From Burkholderiales bacterium (GTDB lineage Bacteria; Pseudomonadota; Gammaproteobacteria; Burkholderiales; Ga0077523), in contig JAIEQG010000018.1 in NCBI GenBank assembly GCA_019747905.1, forward strand, positions 1 through 46,285: a stretch of 46,285 bases of DNA, written 5' to 3'. The position numbers were made by a program, and so were the translations under genes. Under the pieces are notes generated by a model. The model did not search any database, had not been told where the DNA came from, and saw only the letters and a program-made list of their open reading frames with translations. This document shows, piece after piece, positions 28,539 through 36,454 of this stretch; position 1 is the first letter of the stretch; every line of letters starts with the position of its first letter.

Positions 28539-28856
28539 ATGGCAGATGCCAAGTATCGGGTCTACGCCCTCGACCATTTCGACATGGAATCGCATTGGAT
28601 TCCCATCGGGGACGCTGACGATGAGGAAGACGCGCGCGAGATCGGTATCCGGCTACTCGCTGAGTTCGTTCGCGACACGCTGGACGCGGGTCACGAGAAG
28701 ACCGCCGAAGATGTCCACAAGAACTGGTTGTGCCACGGCGAGACCGTGCGCGTCTGGGCACTCGACGGGAGCCCCTGCGCGGAGTTGGACAACGACAGTT
28801 ACGTCTACGCGATAGCGAAGTCGATGATCGCAGTCAGGGAGCGGGCGAAGGCATGA
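28539..28856 (+). CDS. hypothetical protein, 105 residues
   Basis: Starts with MADAKYRVYALDHFDMESHW and is acidic in the middle (IGDADDEEDAREIG). The balanced amino-acid composition and the 4-base ATGA overlap with the next gene support it. A TATAAT at 28390-28395 lies 144 bases upstream. No family recognised. It forms a two-gene plus-strand unit with the small membrane protein at 28853. Confidence 0.55.
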   Translation: MADAKYRVYALDHFDMESHWIPIGDADDEEDAREIGIRLLAEFVRDTLDAGHEKTAEDVHKNWLCHGETVRVWALDGSPCAELDNDSYVYAIAKSMIAVRERAKA

Positions 28857-29086
28857 AAACCAAAGCCGCAGTGCTGAGCGCTGTTGCCCTGCTGGCGATC
28901 CTTGCCGCGGTCGCCCTGGTCGTCAGAGCGTACCAGCAGGATGCTGTCTACCTGACCGACTCCGGCGGGCAGCGTCTCGCCGTGTTCTACGGATACAGCG
29001 AGAAGAGCGGGAACTACGGTCTGTGCGTGGACGCGCGCCTCGGGCTCAAGCTGTACGCCCCCGATCTCAACTACCGCTGCGAGTAG
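28853..29086 (+). CDS. small membrane-anchored protein, 77 residues
   Basis: ATGA overlap with the preceding gene. A signal anchor (AVLSAVALLAILAAVALVV) is followed by a 50-residue exported part with two Cys (YGLCVDARLG, NYRCE) that could form a disulfide. Function unknown. It converges on the minus-strand phage-type gene chain. Confidence 0.55.
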   Translation: MKTKAAVLSAVALLAILAAVALVVRAYQQDAVYLTDSGGQRLAVFYGYSEKSGNYGLCVDARLGLKLYAPDLNYRCE

Positions 29087-29090
29087 CCCT

Positions 29091-29243
29091 CTAGCGCTGC
29101 CCGGCGACCTTCGCCTTGGGCATGGGGGCGCCGGCCGTGCCGGGCACCAAGGCGCGCTCCTTCACAGGCGCAGGCTGCTTCACCGGCGGGCGCGGGTGGC
29201 TTGGTTGCATCGAAGGTCGGGGGTACTTCTTGTCGGCGGTCAT
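29091..29243 (-). CDS. short Pro/Lys-rich protein, last gene of the phage-type chain
   Basis: A 50-codon frame, ATG 29243 to TAG 29091. It has a good AGGAG ribosome site 7 bases before ATG. The product (MTADKKYPRPSMQPSHPRPP, then VKQPAPVKERALVPGTAGAP) is Pro/Lys-rich and probably disordered. Such short disordered proteins are common at the end of phage structural operons. It lies 41 bases after the internal-virion-like gene on the same strand. Confidence 0.5.
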   Translation of the reverse strand: MTADKKYPRPSMQPSHPRPPVKQPAPVKERALVPGTAGAPMPKAKVAGQR

Positions 29244-29284
29244 GGTGTGCTCCTGGTTGGTGGGTAGGGTCGTGCGCCGGTCGC

Positions 29285-29881
29285 TCAGCGCGGGTAGTCG
29301 ATCTTGGTACCCAGGTTCAGCTTGCGCGATTCTCCGCCGCCGAACACGCCGCCAGTGTTGTTTCCGATGCCGTACTGCATCGTGTAGTAGGACTCAGCGA
29401 CCTGTCTTGAGCTTCCGAGCAGGGAGCCGATGAATGCCTTGCTCGGGCTGATCTGGTCGGCTGCACGGCGCTGCAACATGGCGTTGGTGCGCTGGTCCTG
29501 CGCTTCCATGCGGAACGCCCAAGCGTCCATCGCCGCATTGTCCCTGGTGACGCGCGCATCGATGTCGGTCATGTAGTCCGTATCGTCCAGGATGTTCAGG
29601 ACCGAGGGCGAGTCGAGAGCGATGTTGCGCCGGGCGAAGGATGCCTTCTGTCGGGACTTCAAGCGCCCGCCCTGCATCTTCACCTGAGCTTCCCGCACAA
29701 CACCGCGAGCAATCGCGTCTTCCGCTCGCCAGTTCAGGATCGTCGCGTTGTTGTCGGCAACGAGCGCTTGCGTTCGCAGTGCCGACTGTTGCTCCTTCGC
29801 TTGCTTCTTCGCCGTGAACGCGCCAAAGGTGGCACCGGCAGCGCCGAGGCCCAATGAGAGTGCTCCGAATTCGGCGGACAA
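29285..29881 (-). CDS. internal virion (DNA-ejection) protein-like, podovirus gp14 type
   Basis: A 198-residue protein with a TTG start at 29881, chosen for its strong AGGAGA site that overlaps the stop of the gene before it. An N-terminal Gly/Ala-rich hydrophobic segment (LGLGAAGATFGAFTAKKQ) is followed by a long helical region rich in Ala, Gln, Asn and Arg (ADNNATILNWRAEDAIARG, DNAAMDAWAFRMEAQDQRTN). This pattern is typical of podoviral internal virion proteins that leave the capsid with the DNA. The match is by pattern only, without alignment. No capsid gene accompanies it. Confidence 0.55.
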   Translation of the reverse strand: MSAEFGALSLGLGAAGATFGAFTAKKQAKEQQSALRTQALVADNNATILNWRAEDAIARGVVREAQVKMQGGRLKSRQKASFARRNIALDSPSVLNILDDTDYMTDIDARVTRDNAAMDAWAFRMEAQDQRTNAMLQRRAADQISPSKAFIGSLLGSSRQVAESYYTMQYGIGNNTGGVFGGGESRKLNLGTKIDYPR

Positions 29882-29890
29882 GGTCGTCTC

Positions 29891-30049
29891 CTAGTGGATG
29901 GTCGCGCGCTCCAGCAGGCACGGGGGCGCCGTGCCGCTGCTGGCAAGCATGAGTGCGCCGAGCAAGAGATACTCGGCGGACGTAGGCTCGGCGGGTGTGG
30001 GCTCCCCGTCGGTAGGCTCGGCTGGTGTGGGCTCGATGGGCTTGGTCAT
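29891..30049 (-). CDS. small protein with EPTPAEPT repeats and a hydrophobic segment
   Basis: A 52-residue product. ATG 30049 overlaps the previous stop (ATGA). The N-half is a repeat of E-P-T-P/D-A/G units, and the C-half has a hydrophobic stretch (AEYLLLGALMLASSG). The function is unknown; a small membrane protein of a phage-type operon is possible. Confidence 0.45.
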   Translation of the reverse strand: MTKPIEPTPAEPTDGEPTPAEPTSAEYLLLGALMLASSGTAPPCLLERATIH

Positions 30050-30324
30050 GATTTGGGCTCCTTGCGTCTCGCAGCATTCCGCTGCTTGTCCTCCGCCATC
30101 GATCGCCACATGAGTTCATCCCTCGCGGCGAAGAAGACGATTTGCCGAAGGCCTTCTGCGAAGGCTCGCGACATTGCTTGCCTGAAAGCGACCCCGAACT
30201 CGAAATCGCCCTCGATGCCGAGCGCGTGCTCCAGCAGCAGCGCCGAGCGATCGATCGCCTTGCCGATGGCATCGGGATGAAGCTTGGTGCGCGCCAGTGC
30301 ACTCGCGAGCTGCTCTCGGGTCAT
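30046..30324 (-). CDS. hypothetical protein, 92 residues
   Basis: ATGA overlaps at both ends tie it into the gene chain. Mostly helical by composition (MTREQLASALARTKLHPDAI, AFRQAMSRAFAEGLRQIVFF) with a basic C-terminus (RNAARRKEPKS). No family recognised. Confidence 0.5.
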   Translation of the reverse strand: MTREQLASALARTKLHPDAIGKAIDRSALLLEHALGIEGDFEFGVAFRQAMSRAFAEGLRQIVFFAARDELMWRSMAEDKQRNAARRKEPKS

Positions 30325-30545
30325 CTGAGACCCTCCGTGCGCGCGGCGTCCCGCCGGTGCGCGGCGCGGGCGAGCAGCTCGCGAATGCGCGTTGCGATCT
30401 GTTGCAGCTCGGGTGAGAAGTGCCCGGCCTCATCGGCCCAGCGCAGCAGATACGCGATCCGAAACGCGCGTTCGTCATCGTTCAACCGCGGGCCGTGCGT
30501 GGTGGTCTCTAGACGTTGCAACCGTTGCATGAGCAGGCTGGTCAT
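30321..30545 (-). CDS. hypothetical protein, 74 residues
   Basis: A helical, Arg/Leu-rich product (MTSLLMQRLQRLETTTHG, then RAFRIAYLLRWADEAGHF). Four-base ATGA overlaps with both neighbours show it is translated in the chain. No family recognised. Confidence 0.5.
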   Translation of the reverse strand: MTSLLMQRLQRLETTTHGPRLNDDERAFRIAYLLRWADEAGHFSPELQQIATRIRELLARAAHRRDAARTEGLR

Positions 30546-30952
30546 ACGAGGCCCCTCGCTTCGAGCGCTGCGAGTCGAGACTCAAGCTCAGCGAACTCCC
30601 GTAGCTTTGCGAACGAGCCGAGGGCCGTGATGAGGCCGCATGCTTCTTCGACACCGACATCGCCCCGTGTCGCGGCTGCGATGATCGCATCGGCACGCGC
30701 GACGATGTCGGAGTTCTGCGGCACTTCCACGTTGACCGGGGCGCTTTGCGGCCGCAACTTCGGCGCGATCCGATCGGCGATGGCAATCATCGCTCCCGAG
30801 TCGCCGGCTTTCGCGAGTGTCGCGACGTGTGCCCAGAACGCGCGTTCTGTCGGGAAGCTTTGCGCGATGCCTTCCAGAACGCGCAGCGAGATGTCGCGCC
30901 GTCCTGGCGGGCGACCGCCCCCGTCGCGCATCTTGGGTGCGATTCTGGTCAC
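30542..30952 (-). CDS. phage-type protein with GRPPGRRD N-terminus (possible packaging protein)
   Basis: A 136-residue product. GTG 30952 is chosen because it forms a GTGA overlap with the scaffold-like gene. The N-terminus (KMRDGGGRPPGRRDISLRVL) resembles the basic Gly-Arg-Pro-Pro start of DUF5681-type proteins found beside terminase genes. The rest is helical (RAFWAHVATLAKAGDSGAMI). A small-terminase-like or DNA-binding role is an inference from motif and position. Confidence 0.5.
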   Translation of the reverse strand: MTRIAPKMRDGGGRPPGRRDISLRVLEGIAQSFPTERAFWAHVATLAKAGDSGAMIAIADRIAPKLRPQSAPVNVEVPQNSDIVARADAIIAAATRGDVGVEEACGLITALGSFAKLREFAELESRLAALEARGLV

Positions 30953-31656
30953 AGCCTGCCCTTCAACCGTTCGCGGCGTGCTAAATCGCAGAGCATCAGA
31001 ACGAGCTTCGGATGGTTGCCGATCTGCCGTTGTTCGACGATCCGCGCAACTCTCGGGTCGCGGTGTAGCAGCTTCTTCGCATCGGCGAGACGTTGCTCCC
31101 ACGAATCGCCGTATTGCACCTTGAGCATTTCTTCAGCCTGTCGGCCCCAGCGCGATTGTGTGCGCTCGTCCGCGATCGGTGCATTCAACACACTTGCGAC
31201 TTCCGCAACTTCGTTCGAGGTCATTGATAGGTCGCCGGACATGCGGGCGAATTCGTCGGCGACGGCTCTCCGCGTTTCCGTCGGAACGCTCGTGTCGGTC
31301 AGCGTAGCCTCGAACAACTCATCGCCGAACTCGGAACCGCCGAACAACGCACTCGCCGGCTCCTTCGAGCGTTGCGCGCGGAGTTCGCGAATTTCCGCAG
31401 GAACGCCGTTGGCGATCTCAGCCTCGATGCGTTGCAGTTCGGCGTTCGGCCGCTCGCCGTAGATCGCTTCGGCTTGCCGCTCGTGTTCCGTCAGCTCGCG
31501 GGTGTCGTCTGGGTCCCGGCCCTCGTGTTCGGCTCTCCCCATCAGCGGCTCGAAGGTCGCTGCCTTGGCAGCAGGAGCAGCCCTCGGGACGGGCGGAGCC
31601 GGCGCTACGGGCTCGGGGGAAAGGTCCGAGTTCGGGTACAGAGAGGATGCGTTCAT
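30949..31656 (-). CDS. capsid scaffold-like protein
   Basis: A 235-residue acidic, helical product. The N-terminus is Pro/Ala-rich and disordered. The C-terminus (YGDSWEQRLADAKKLLHRDP ... IGNHPKLVLMLCDLARRE) has the form of phage scaffolding proteins, which end in an amphipathic, basic helix with a GxGxHPxxV-like loop. ATGA/GTGA overlaps on both sides. With no capsid gene in the element, it may act on a helper phage's capsid, as size-redirecting scaffolds of satellites do. That is an inference. Confidence 0.5.
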   Translation of the reverse strand: MNASSLYPNSDLSPEPVAPAPPVPRAAPAAKAATFEPLMGRAEHEGRDPDDTRELTEHERQAEAIYGERPNAELQRIEAEIANGVPAEIRELRAQRSKEPASALFGGSEFGDELFEATLTDTSVPTETRRAVADEFARMSGDLSMTSNEVAEVASVLNAPIADERTQSRWGRQAEEMLKVQYGDSWEQRLADAKKLLHRDPRVARIVEQRQIGNHPKLVLMLCDLARRERLKGRL

Positions 31657-32522
31657 ACCGGGCGGTGCTTCGGTGGGCCGTCAGCCAGAATGTTGGGATC
31701 GATCAGCGGGTTCGAGTTCGGCGCGGCTTCGGCAAGGCTCATCGCCTTGGGTTGCGGAGGTTTCGGCTGCGGCGGCACAGAAGGCATGTTGCGCGGGTCG
31801 CTTGGCGATGCGTTCGGGTCCGTCTCCTTGATGAACGCGCCATAGCCTGGGTAGACCCTACCTAGTCCCTTCGGACGCGGCAGGGCCGTCTCGGCGGGCT
31901 TCGTCGCTTCGGGCCGCGATGGGCGCAAGCTCGGCGTCGGTTTGGGCGCGGGCGGCTCGATGCGGCCGACCTGAACACCGATCTCGTTCAATCGCCGATC
32001 GAGGATGCCGAGCGCGTCCTTCGCCAGAACCTCCTCAGCGAGGAAATTCCCGGCGACCCCGAGAATGTGATCCCGATTCGGGAAAGTCGCCGCGTAAATC
32101 TGCCACAGCTCCGCCTTGAGCGCTGCGCTGAGTCGCCGCGCCTCCAGGAGAGATTCCTCCGCGAGCTGCTGGTGATCGAGGTATGCCCGGTATGCGTCGC
32201 CGATCGGTTCAAGCGTTTCCGCCAGTTGGTCGCGAGCCGCTGTCCAGGTGTCGTACCGCGCGACGGCCTCGCCCGTTCGAAGGTTCGCTTGCGCGATCTT
32301 CCGCGCCGCGTCGATTCCATCGAGTTCCGCGTCATAGCCATCAAGCTCCGAAGCCAATGCCGCGAGTTGCTTGCGCTGCTCGGGCGTCTCGATGCCATCG
32401 GCCATCGCCTGCGTGATTTGCGCTTGCTGCTCGCGGACGACCGTGCGCAGTCCGGCGAGTTCACGCTCGCGATTGTCGAGGCGTTGAAGGACTACAGCAG
32501 GGGTGGGTTGTGGTTTGGACAT
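31653..32522 (-). CDS. coiled-coil protein with Pro-rich C-terminus (phage-type, unknown)
   Basis: A 289-residue product. The N-terminal half is a long coiled coil (LDNRERELAGLRTVVREQQA, LAALASELDGYDAELDGID). A Pro-rich linker and a short tail (GLGRVYPGYGAFIKETDPNA) follow. It ends in an ATGA overlap with the scaffold-like gene. No catalytic motif. It is the first gene of the overlapping chain; a structural or assembly role is likely from context only. Confidence 0.5.
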   Translation of the reverse strand: MSKPQPTPAVVLQRLDNRERELAGLRTVVREQQAQITQAMADGIETPEQRKQLAALASELDGYDAELDGIDAARKIAQANLRTGEAVARYDTWTAARDQLAETLEPIGDAYRAYLDHQQLAEESLLEARRLSAALKAELWQIYAATFPNRDHILGVAGNFLAEEVLAKDALGILDRRLNEIGVQVGRIEPPAPKPTPSLRPSRPEATKPAETALPRPKGLGRVYPGYGAFIKETDPNASPSDPRNMPSVPPQPKPPQPKAMSLAEAAPNSNPLIDPNILADGPPKHRPV

Positions 32523-32584
32523 GACGGTCTCCGTCGAGGGACACCGTCAATCTACCGCCCTTCGGCCGCTGTGAATGTCCACCG

Positions 32585-33064
32585 TTAGTCCGCCGTGGAC
32601 ATTTGCGGAAGCCCGAGGAGGATAGGGAATGCATCGCAACGGGGGCGGTAGGTCAGCAGCCCGCTGCGGGGCGCCTTGAGACCCTGCCTGAGCGCGACAG
32701 CTAGCTCACGTTCCCCTACGTGCTCCACCAGCTCCCAGACGCGCCTGCGTAGCCGCTGAACAGCCTTGATGCGCCCGTCGTCGGTGCCGCCGTTGATCTG
32801 CACCCAGGACCCGGGCAGCGCCACAGCCCACCACGCCCGCAGCAAGTCATCGTCTTGTTCATCCGAAACGAGAATGCGTCGGCCGGGAGCCCACCCAACG
32901 AGCCAGCTCTTAGGTTTGGGCGGATCAGTTTTGAGGCGAACGAACAGCAGCGGCGCCACCGGCGGCGCCAACTCGCGCAGCCGTCGCTCAGCCTCAGCGC
33001 GCACTTTGTCGTCAGGGTGGTCGGCGGCAACAGATCGCAGAAATTCGGGATCAGGCACGGTCAT
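32585..33064 (-). CDS. hypothetical protein, 159 residues, between origin and gene chain
   Basis: Starts MTVPDPEFLRSVAADHPDDK. The middle is rich in Trp (KSWLVGWAPGRRILVSDEQD, LLRAWWAVALPGSWVQINGG) and the C-part has basic helices (KAVQRLRRRVWELVEHVGE). No family recognised. It lies just downstream of the iteron array and so is the first gene after the putative origin. Confidence 0.55.
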   Translation of the reverse strand: MTVPDPEFLRSVAADHPDDKVRAEAERRLRELAPPVAPLLFVRLKTDPPKPKSWLVGWAPGRRILVSDEQDDDLLRAWWAVALPGSWVQINGGTDDGRIKAVQRLRRRVWELVEHVGERELAVALRQGLKAPRSGLLTYRPRCDAFPILLGLPQMSTAD

Positions 33065-33131
33065 GTGCGGGTCCCCCGCGGGGCGTTAGAAACACCGCGC
33101 ATCAGTTCTGCAAAAAATCGCAGAAATGCGC

Positions 33132-33248
33132 TGCCGGGTTTGGCCGGGTTTTGCCGGGTGTTTTTCAACCCTTTCTTAATAATTGTCACTGCCATTTTTC
33201 TTTTTAGGGTTGGTAGAAACCCGGCAATACCCGGCCAAACCCGGCAAC
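33132..33248. repeat. inverted iteron array with AT-rich centre (putative replication origin)
   Basis: Left arm: three 10-bp units TGCCGGGTTT, GGCCGGGTTT, TGCCGGGTGT (33132-33161). Right arm: ACCCGGCAAT, ACCCGGCCAA, ACCCGGCAAC (33219-33248), inverted; over 28 bases the arms match with one mismatch. The 57-bp centre is AT-rich and holds a second dyad CAACCCT/AGGGTTG (33166-33172/33206-33212). A hairpin TTCTGC/GCAGAA lies just left (33106-33126). The right arm encodes the last residues of the primase. Iterons at helical spacing around an AT-rich core next to a primase-helicase gene suggest an origin. A large terminator is the alternative. Confidence 0.6.
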
Positions 33249-35999
33249 TCGCCAGAGCATCACCTCCTTTCGGTCGGGCGCGCCGGTCAGCCGCAAGCCC
33301 CCGACGATCTGGTCGCGATGCTTGGTCAGGTATTTGCCGAAGCGCTTCGCGCTCAGCACCCCATCGCTTAGCGCCTCGACTCCCTCCAACGCCTCAGCGA
33401 GAGTCGCCCCCTCCGTGCTCTCGTCCGATGCGTACCTCGCATCCAGCACGTCCGCCGCGCGAACGGCACGGTCCCCGAACTGCGCATGCCATGCCGCGAG
33501 CAACCGGCCCAGGACCGTGCGCCCTTCGTCCACGGCAGCCGACGCAGCGATCGTCGCGACGGGATCACCCAGCTCGATCTCGCTCTGAAGCCCGGCGAGC
33601 CAGCACACTGCACCGCGTACTAGGCGATCCCAATTTTCGAACGATCCGAGCAAGCCATCGACCGAACGGGGGCTTCCTGCGTTGACGTAGGCACCGAGAA
33701 TCGTCAATGCCGCCGTGACAAGCTCGATCCGTTGCGCTCGCACTTTCTCCACCGGGTCGAACGCGAAGGCGCGGCTGTACGGCGCCTCGACTTGCGCATC
33801 GATACGCACCACCAGCACACGGCGAACCGTGTCTGCACGAATCGCGATATTGTTTGCCGTGACCATTAACATCGTGCGATTCGGAACATGTTCGGCCTCC
33901 GACTTACCTAGAACGCGCCCCGCGAACAGCGGTTCCGTCAGGAACTGATCCACGACGTGCCCGCCCAGCGCTCCGGGTAGGTTGTCCACGATCACGGCCT
34001 CGGCGCCTGTCCGCAGCTCGGCGAACAGAAGTTTTCGCAGCTCGTCATCCTGGTCCGGCGGCGTGAAGCTCGATGCGTTGCCGCCGGCAAGTGCCGCCAC
34101 GCACCGCGCCAGCAACGTCTTGCCCGAGCCCGCGGCCGGTGCGTCGAAAGCGAACGCCGGGCACGTCGGGATCGCGCGCCTGATGCACGCGGACAACAAC
34201 GCAGCAAGCATTGCTCCCCGAGCTGCTGCGTCAACGAACGGGAACCCTTCGAACGGCGCCCACAATGTATGCAGTGCCGAGATCGCATCCTCCGGTGTAG
34301 GGGTAGTCGGCACCGACGGTGCTTCGGGCTCGTCCACGAGGTACAGCAGGCCCGTCTTCTGATCGAATCCCGGGACATCGAGTACCGTGCCATTTGCGCG
34401 CATCGTGGGCGCGGTGATGACTGCGGAGAGCTTGGGCAGTCCGCGCTCGCCGGAGCGTTCCAGCACCGCCCGAGCGACTCTCTCGGGTGCATCGATTGGG
34501 CGCCATTCACTGGAGCGGCCGTCGAACCTTTCGAACCGGATCACGCGCCCTGCGAAGTCAATCAACCATCCTAGCGTCACGGGAACAACTTGACCGTCGG
34601 AGACCCGCACCATCGTTGACGATCCGAAGTCGAACGTGTCACCGCGCTCACGCATGATGTTCAGCACTTCATCGGCGATGCGCGGCGTCTCGCCGGGTTC
34701 CACTCTCAGAGTCGCAGGTTGGCGGATCAACTCGAAACGCTGACCTCCGTGCGCATGGCTGAAAAGATACGGCCGACCGCCGCTGCGCAAGTTGGCCCAG
34801 GCAATGCGCAGATCGTTGCCGTACTCCGGTTCGAGTGGATCGGCGAAACGTGTGCCGTGCCATCGATTCGGATTGTCGAGTACCTTGCCCACCGCAACGC
34901 TCTCGCCGTTCTCCGCGGTCAGCACGAAGTCGGCGAAGAGCAGTCTTCTATCGACGGCTGCGATAACGACCTCGCGCGCTCGCGCGGGATCGATGGGTCG
35001 CTCGCGCGTGAGCTGCTCTGAGCGCTCCGCAATATACGTCGCGCGAATCTGCTCTCGTTCTTCCTGCACCGCAGCGCGCGCCCTGTTTCGGTTCGCCGCG
35101 GCGCGCTCTTGTTCATCGGCGGTCAGATCACGAATGAGGCGAGTGTCGAAGGGTTCGATGCTCACGAGCGCCTCTTCGAGAATTCGCCCTTCGACCCTGC
35201 CGCGAACCAGCGGCGGTTCGCACACCGCGCCCGCCGCGAAATCCAGGTGCTCCGGCGCGTACACCGCTTTATCGATCAGGTTCCGATCGAGGAGCGTGCC
35301 CGCGCGGGAGACGGCGAACCAACCGACGCCAGACGCCCACAAGCGTTCGTACAGCGCTGCGCCTGCTCGCGGGATGTCTGCTGCATTAGCCACGATCACG
35401 TACAGACGCTGCCCGCGCAGGCCGTGCACTTCCTCGCCGGTCAACTCGTCCACCAGATAGCTCGATGCGCTGGGGCGCCAGAGCATGCGGGCAGCAGCCA
35501 GAGGCGGGCACGCCTGGATCAGTGCGGCGCGAAGCTCCTCGGGCGTGACCGGTGTGCTGCCGGGTTGCGGGTCGTGATCGATCATCAAGATGCCCGGACC
35601 CGCGGGGAAGGCGAAGTGCTTTCGATCGCGCGCGACCGCCCCCGGCGAAGAACGCAGCGCAACCTTCGTGACGACCCGTGCACGCGCCTGCTCGGCGATG
35701 CCGTAGGCAACGGCCTGGGTCGGCTCAAGAGCGTCTAGAACGGCTTGCAGCCGCTCCAGCGAGGCAATCTCGACCCGCTGCACGGTGCCTTCCACGAGCT
35801 GCGCCGCGGAACGCTTCTGAAGCGTTCCAGCGCTGTCGAGACTGAAGCTCTTCGTCAAGGGTCCGTTGCGGTTCTCGAACACGCTCAGGACCGCGGTCCT
35901 GGGCGTGTTACGATCGCCGCCGTAGTCCTTTCCTAGCTCCACCTTGTCGCCACCGGCTGCCACCGGTGGCGATGTCATTTTCGGTCTAGACGAGGCCAT
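33204..35999 (-). CDS. phage/satellite primase-polymerase with helicase-type ATPase domain
   Basis: A 931-residue product. The N-half resembles archaeo-eukaryotic-type primases of phages: an acidic LMIDHDP motif at about 140 and GWFAVSRAGTLLDRNLIDKA near 225-245. The C-half is an AAA-type ATPase with Walker A APAAGSGKTLLARCV (about 620) and Walker B AVIVDNLPG, then TMLMVTANN (sensor-1-like). It would prime and unwind element DNA. ATG 35999 has a GAGGTGG site and overlaps the excisionase-like gene by 14 bases; ATG 35978 is the alternative. Its 3' end lies in the iteron array. Confidence 0.75.
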   Translation of the reverse strand: MASSRPKMTSPPVAAGGDKVELGKDYGGDRNTPRTAVLSVFENRNGPLTKSFSLDSAGTLQKRSAAQLVEGTVQRVEIASLERLQAVLDALEPTQAVAYGIAEQARARVVTKVALRSSPGAVARDRKHFAFPAGPGILMIDHDPQPGSTPVTPEELRAALIQACPPLAAARMLWRPSASSYLVDELTGEEVHGLRGQRLYVIVANAADIPRAGAALYERLWASGVGWFAVSRAGTLLDRNLIDKAVYAPEHLDFAAGAVCEPPLVRGRVEGRILEEALVSIEPFDTRLIRDLTADEQERAAANRNRARAAVQEEREQIRATYIAERSEQLTRERPIDPARAREVVIAAVDRRLLFADFVLTAENGESVAVGKVLDNPNRWHGTRFADPLEPEYGNDLRIAWANLRSGGRPYLFSHAHGGQRFELIRQPATLRVEPGETPRIADEVLNIMRERGDTFDFGSSTMVRVSDGQVVPVTLGWLIDFAGRVIRFERFDGRSSEWRPIDAPERVARAVLERSGERGLPKLSAVITAPTMRANGTVLDVPGFDQKTGLLYLVDEPEAPSVPTTPTPEDAISALHTLWAPFEGFPFVDAAARGAMLAALLSACIRRAIPTCPAFAFDAPAAGSGKTLLARCVAALAGGNASSFTPPDQDDELRKLLFAELRTGAEAVIVDNLPGALGGHVVDQFLTEPLFAGRVLGKSEAEHVPNRTMLMVTANNIAIRADTVRRVLVVRIDAQVEAPYSRAFAFDPVEKVRAQRIELVTAALTILGAYVNAGSPRSVDGLLGSFENWDRLVRGAVCWLAGLQSEIELGDPVATIAASAAVDEGRTVLGRLLAAWHAQFGDRAVRAADVLDARYASDESTEGATLAEALEGVEALSDGVLSAKRFGKYLTKHRDQIVGGLRLTGAPDRKEVMLWRVAGFGRVLPGFYQP

Positions 36000-36216
36000 C
36001 GGCGAGCCACCTCGCATAGCGCGACTGGCTGATGACAAGCCGCTTTCCGACGCGGCGAACGGCCGATGCAAGGCCGTTGCCGTCGCGGTGGCGGAGCTGC
36101 CATCGCAACGTCATTTCGTTTCCGAGATTCGGGTGCCGGGCGACGAACTCCTCGATCGGCAGCCAGTCATCGAGCGCGGGCGCGTCGTGCTGGGGCGCTT
36201 CAAGCGTGGCATGCAT
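35986..36216 (-). CDS. winged-helix excisionase/AlpA-like DNA-binding protein
   Basis: A 76-residue protein. The pattern DWLPIEEFVARHPNLG, then LRWQLRHRDGNGLASAVRRV, then GKRLVISQSRYARWLA is that of small MerR-like winged-helix proteins (Xis, AlpA). AAGGAG lies 6 bases before ATG 36216. It lies between integrase and primase, where satellites carry alpA-type regulators of excision. It overlaps the primase start. A dyad CACTGCGC/GCGCAGTG (36237-36268) lies just upstream. Confidence 0.65.
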   Translation of the reverse strand: MHATLEAPQHDAPALDDWLPIEEFVARHPNLGNEMTLRWQLRHRDGNGLASAVRRVGKRLVISQSRYARWLADGLV

Positions 36217-36454
36217 TGCGAACTCCTTAGCAACGCCACTGCGCCGAACGAACAGGGATAGCGCAGTGGACTACCTGCGCCATCTGCCCCGCCGAGGGGG
36301 TGTCCGATTCACTTGCAGACATCCGACGGACGGCGAGTACGTCGGCGAGCCTTGCAAGTGGCCCCAGGTATAGCCCCCTGGGGTGGGTTGGTACTACGGT
36401 GACGAGCTTAAACCGCGGCAGCTTGCGTTTGCAAGTGCGAACGGGTGGAGGTGG
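36217..36454. promoter_or_regulatory. integrase-excisionase control region
   Basis: 238 bases without a gene. It contains a perfect 8-bp dyad CACTGCGC/GCGCAGTG (36237-36244/36261-36268). Three TTGCA(A)GTG-type sites occur: CACTTGCA 36310-36317, CTTGCAAGTG 36351-36360 and TTTGCAAGTG 36428-36437. A hairpin CCCCAGG/CCTGGGG (36363-36384) lies behind the integrase stop. The repeated sites are candidate Xis or repressor boxes. Confidence 0.5.
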
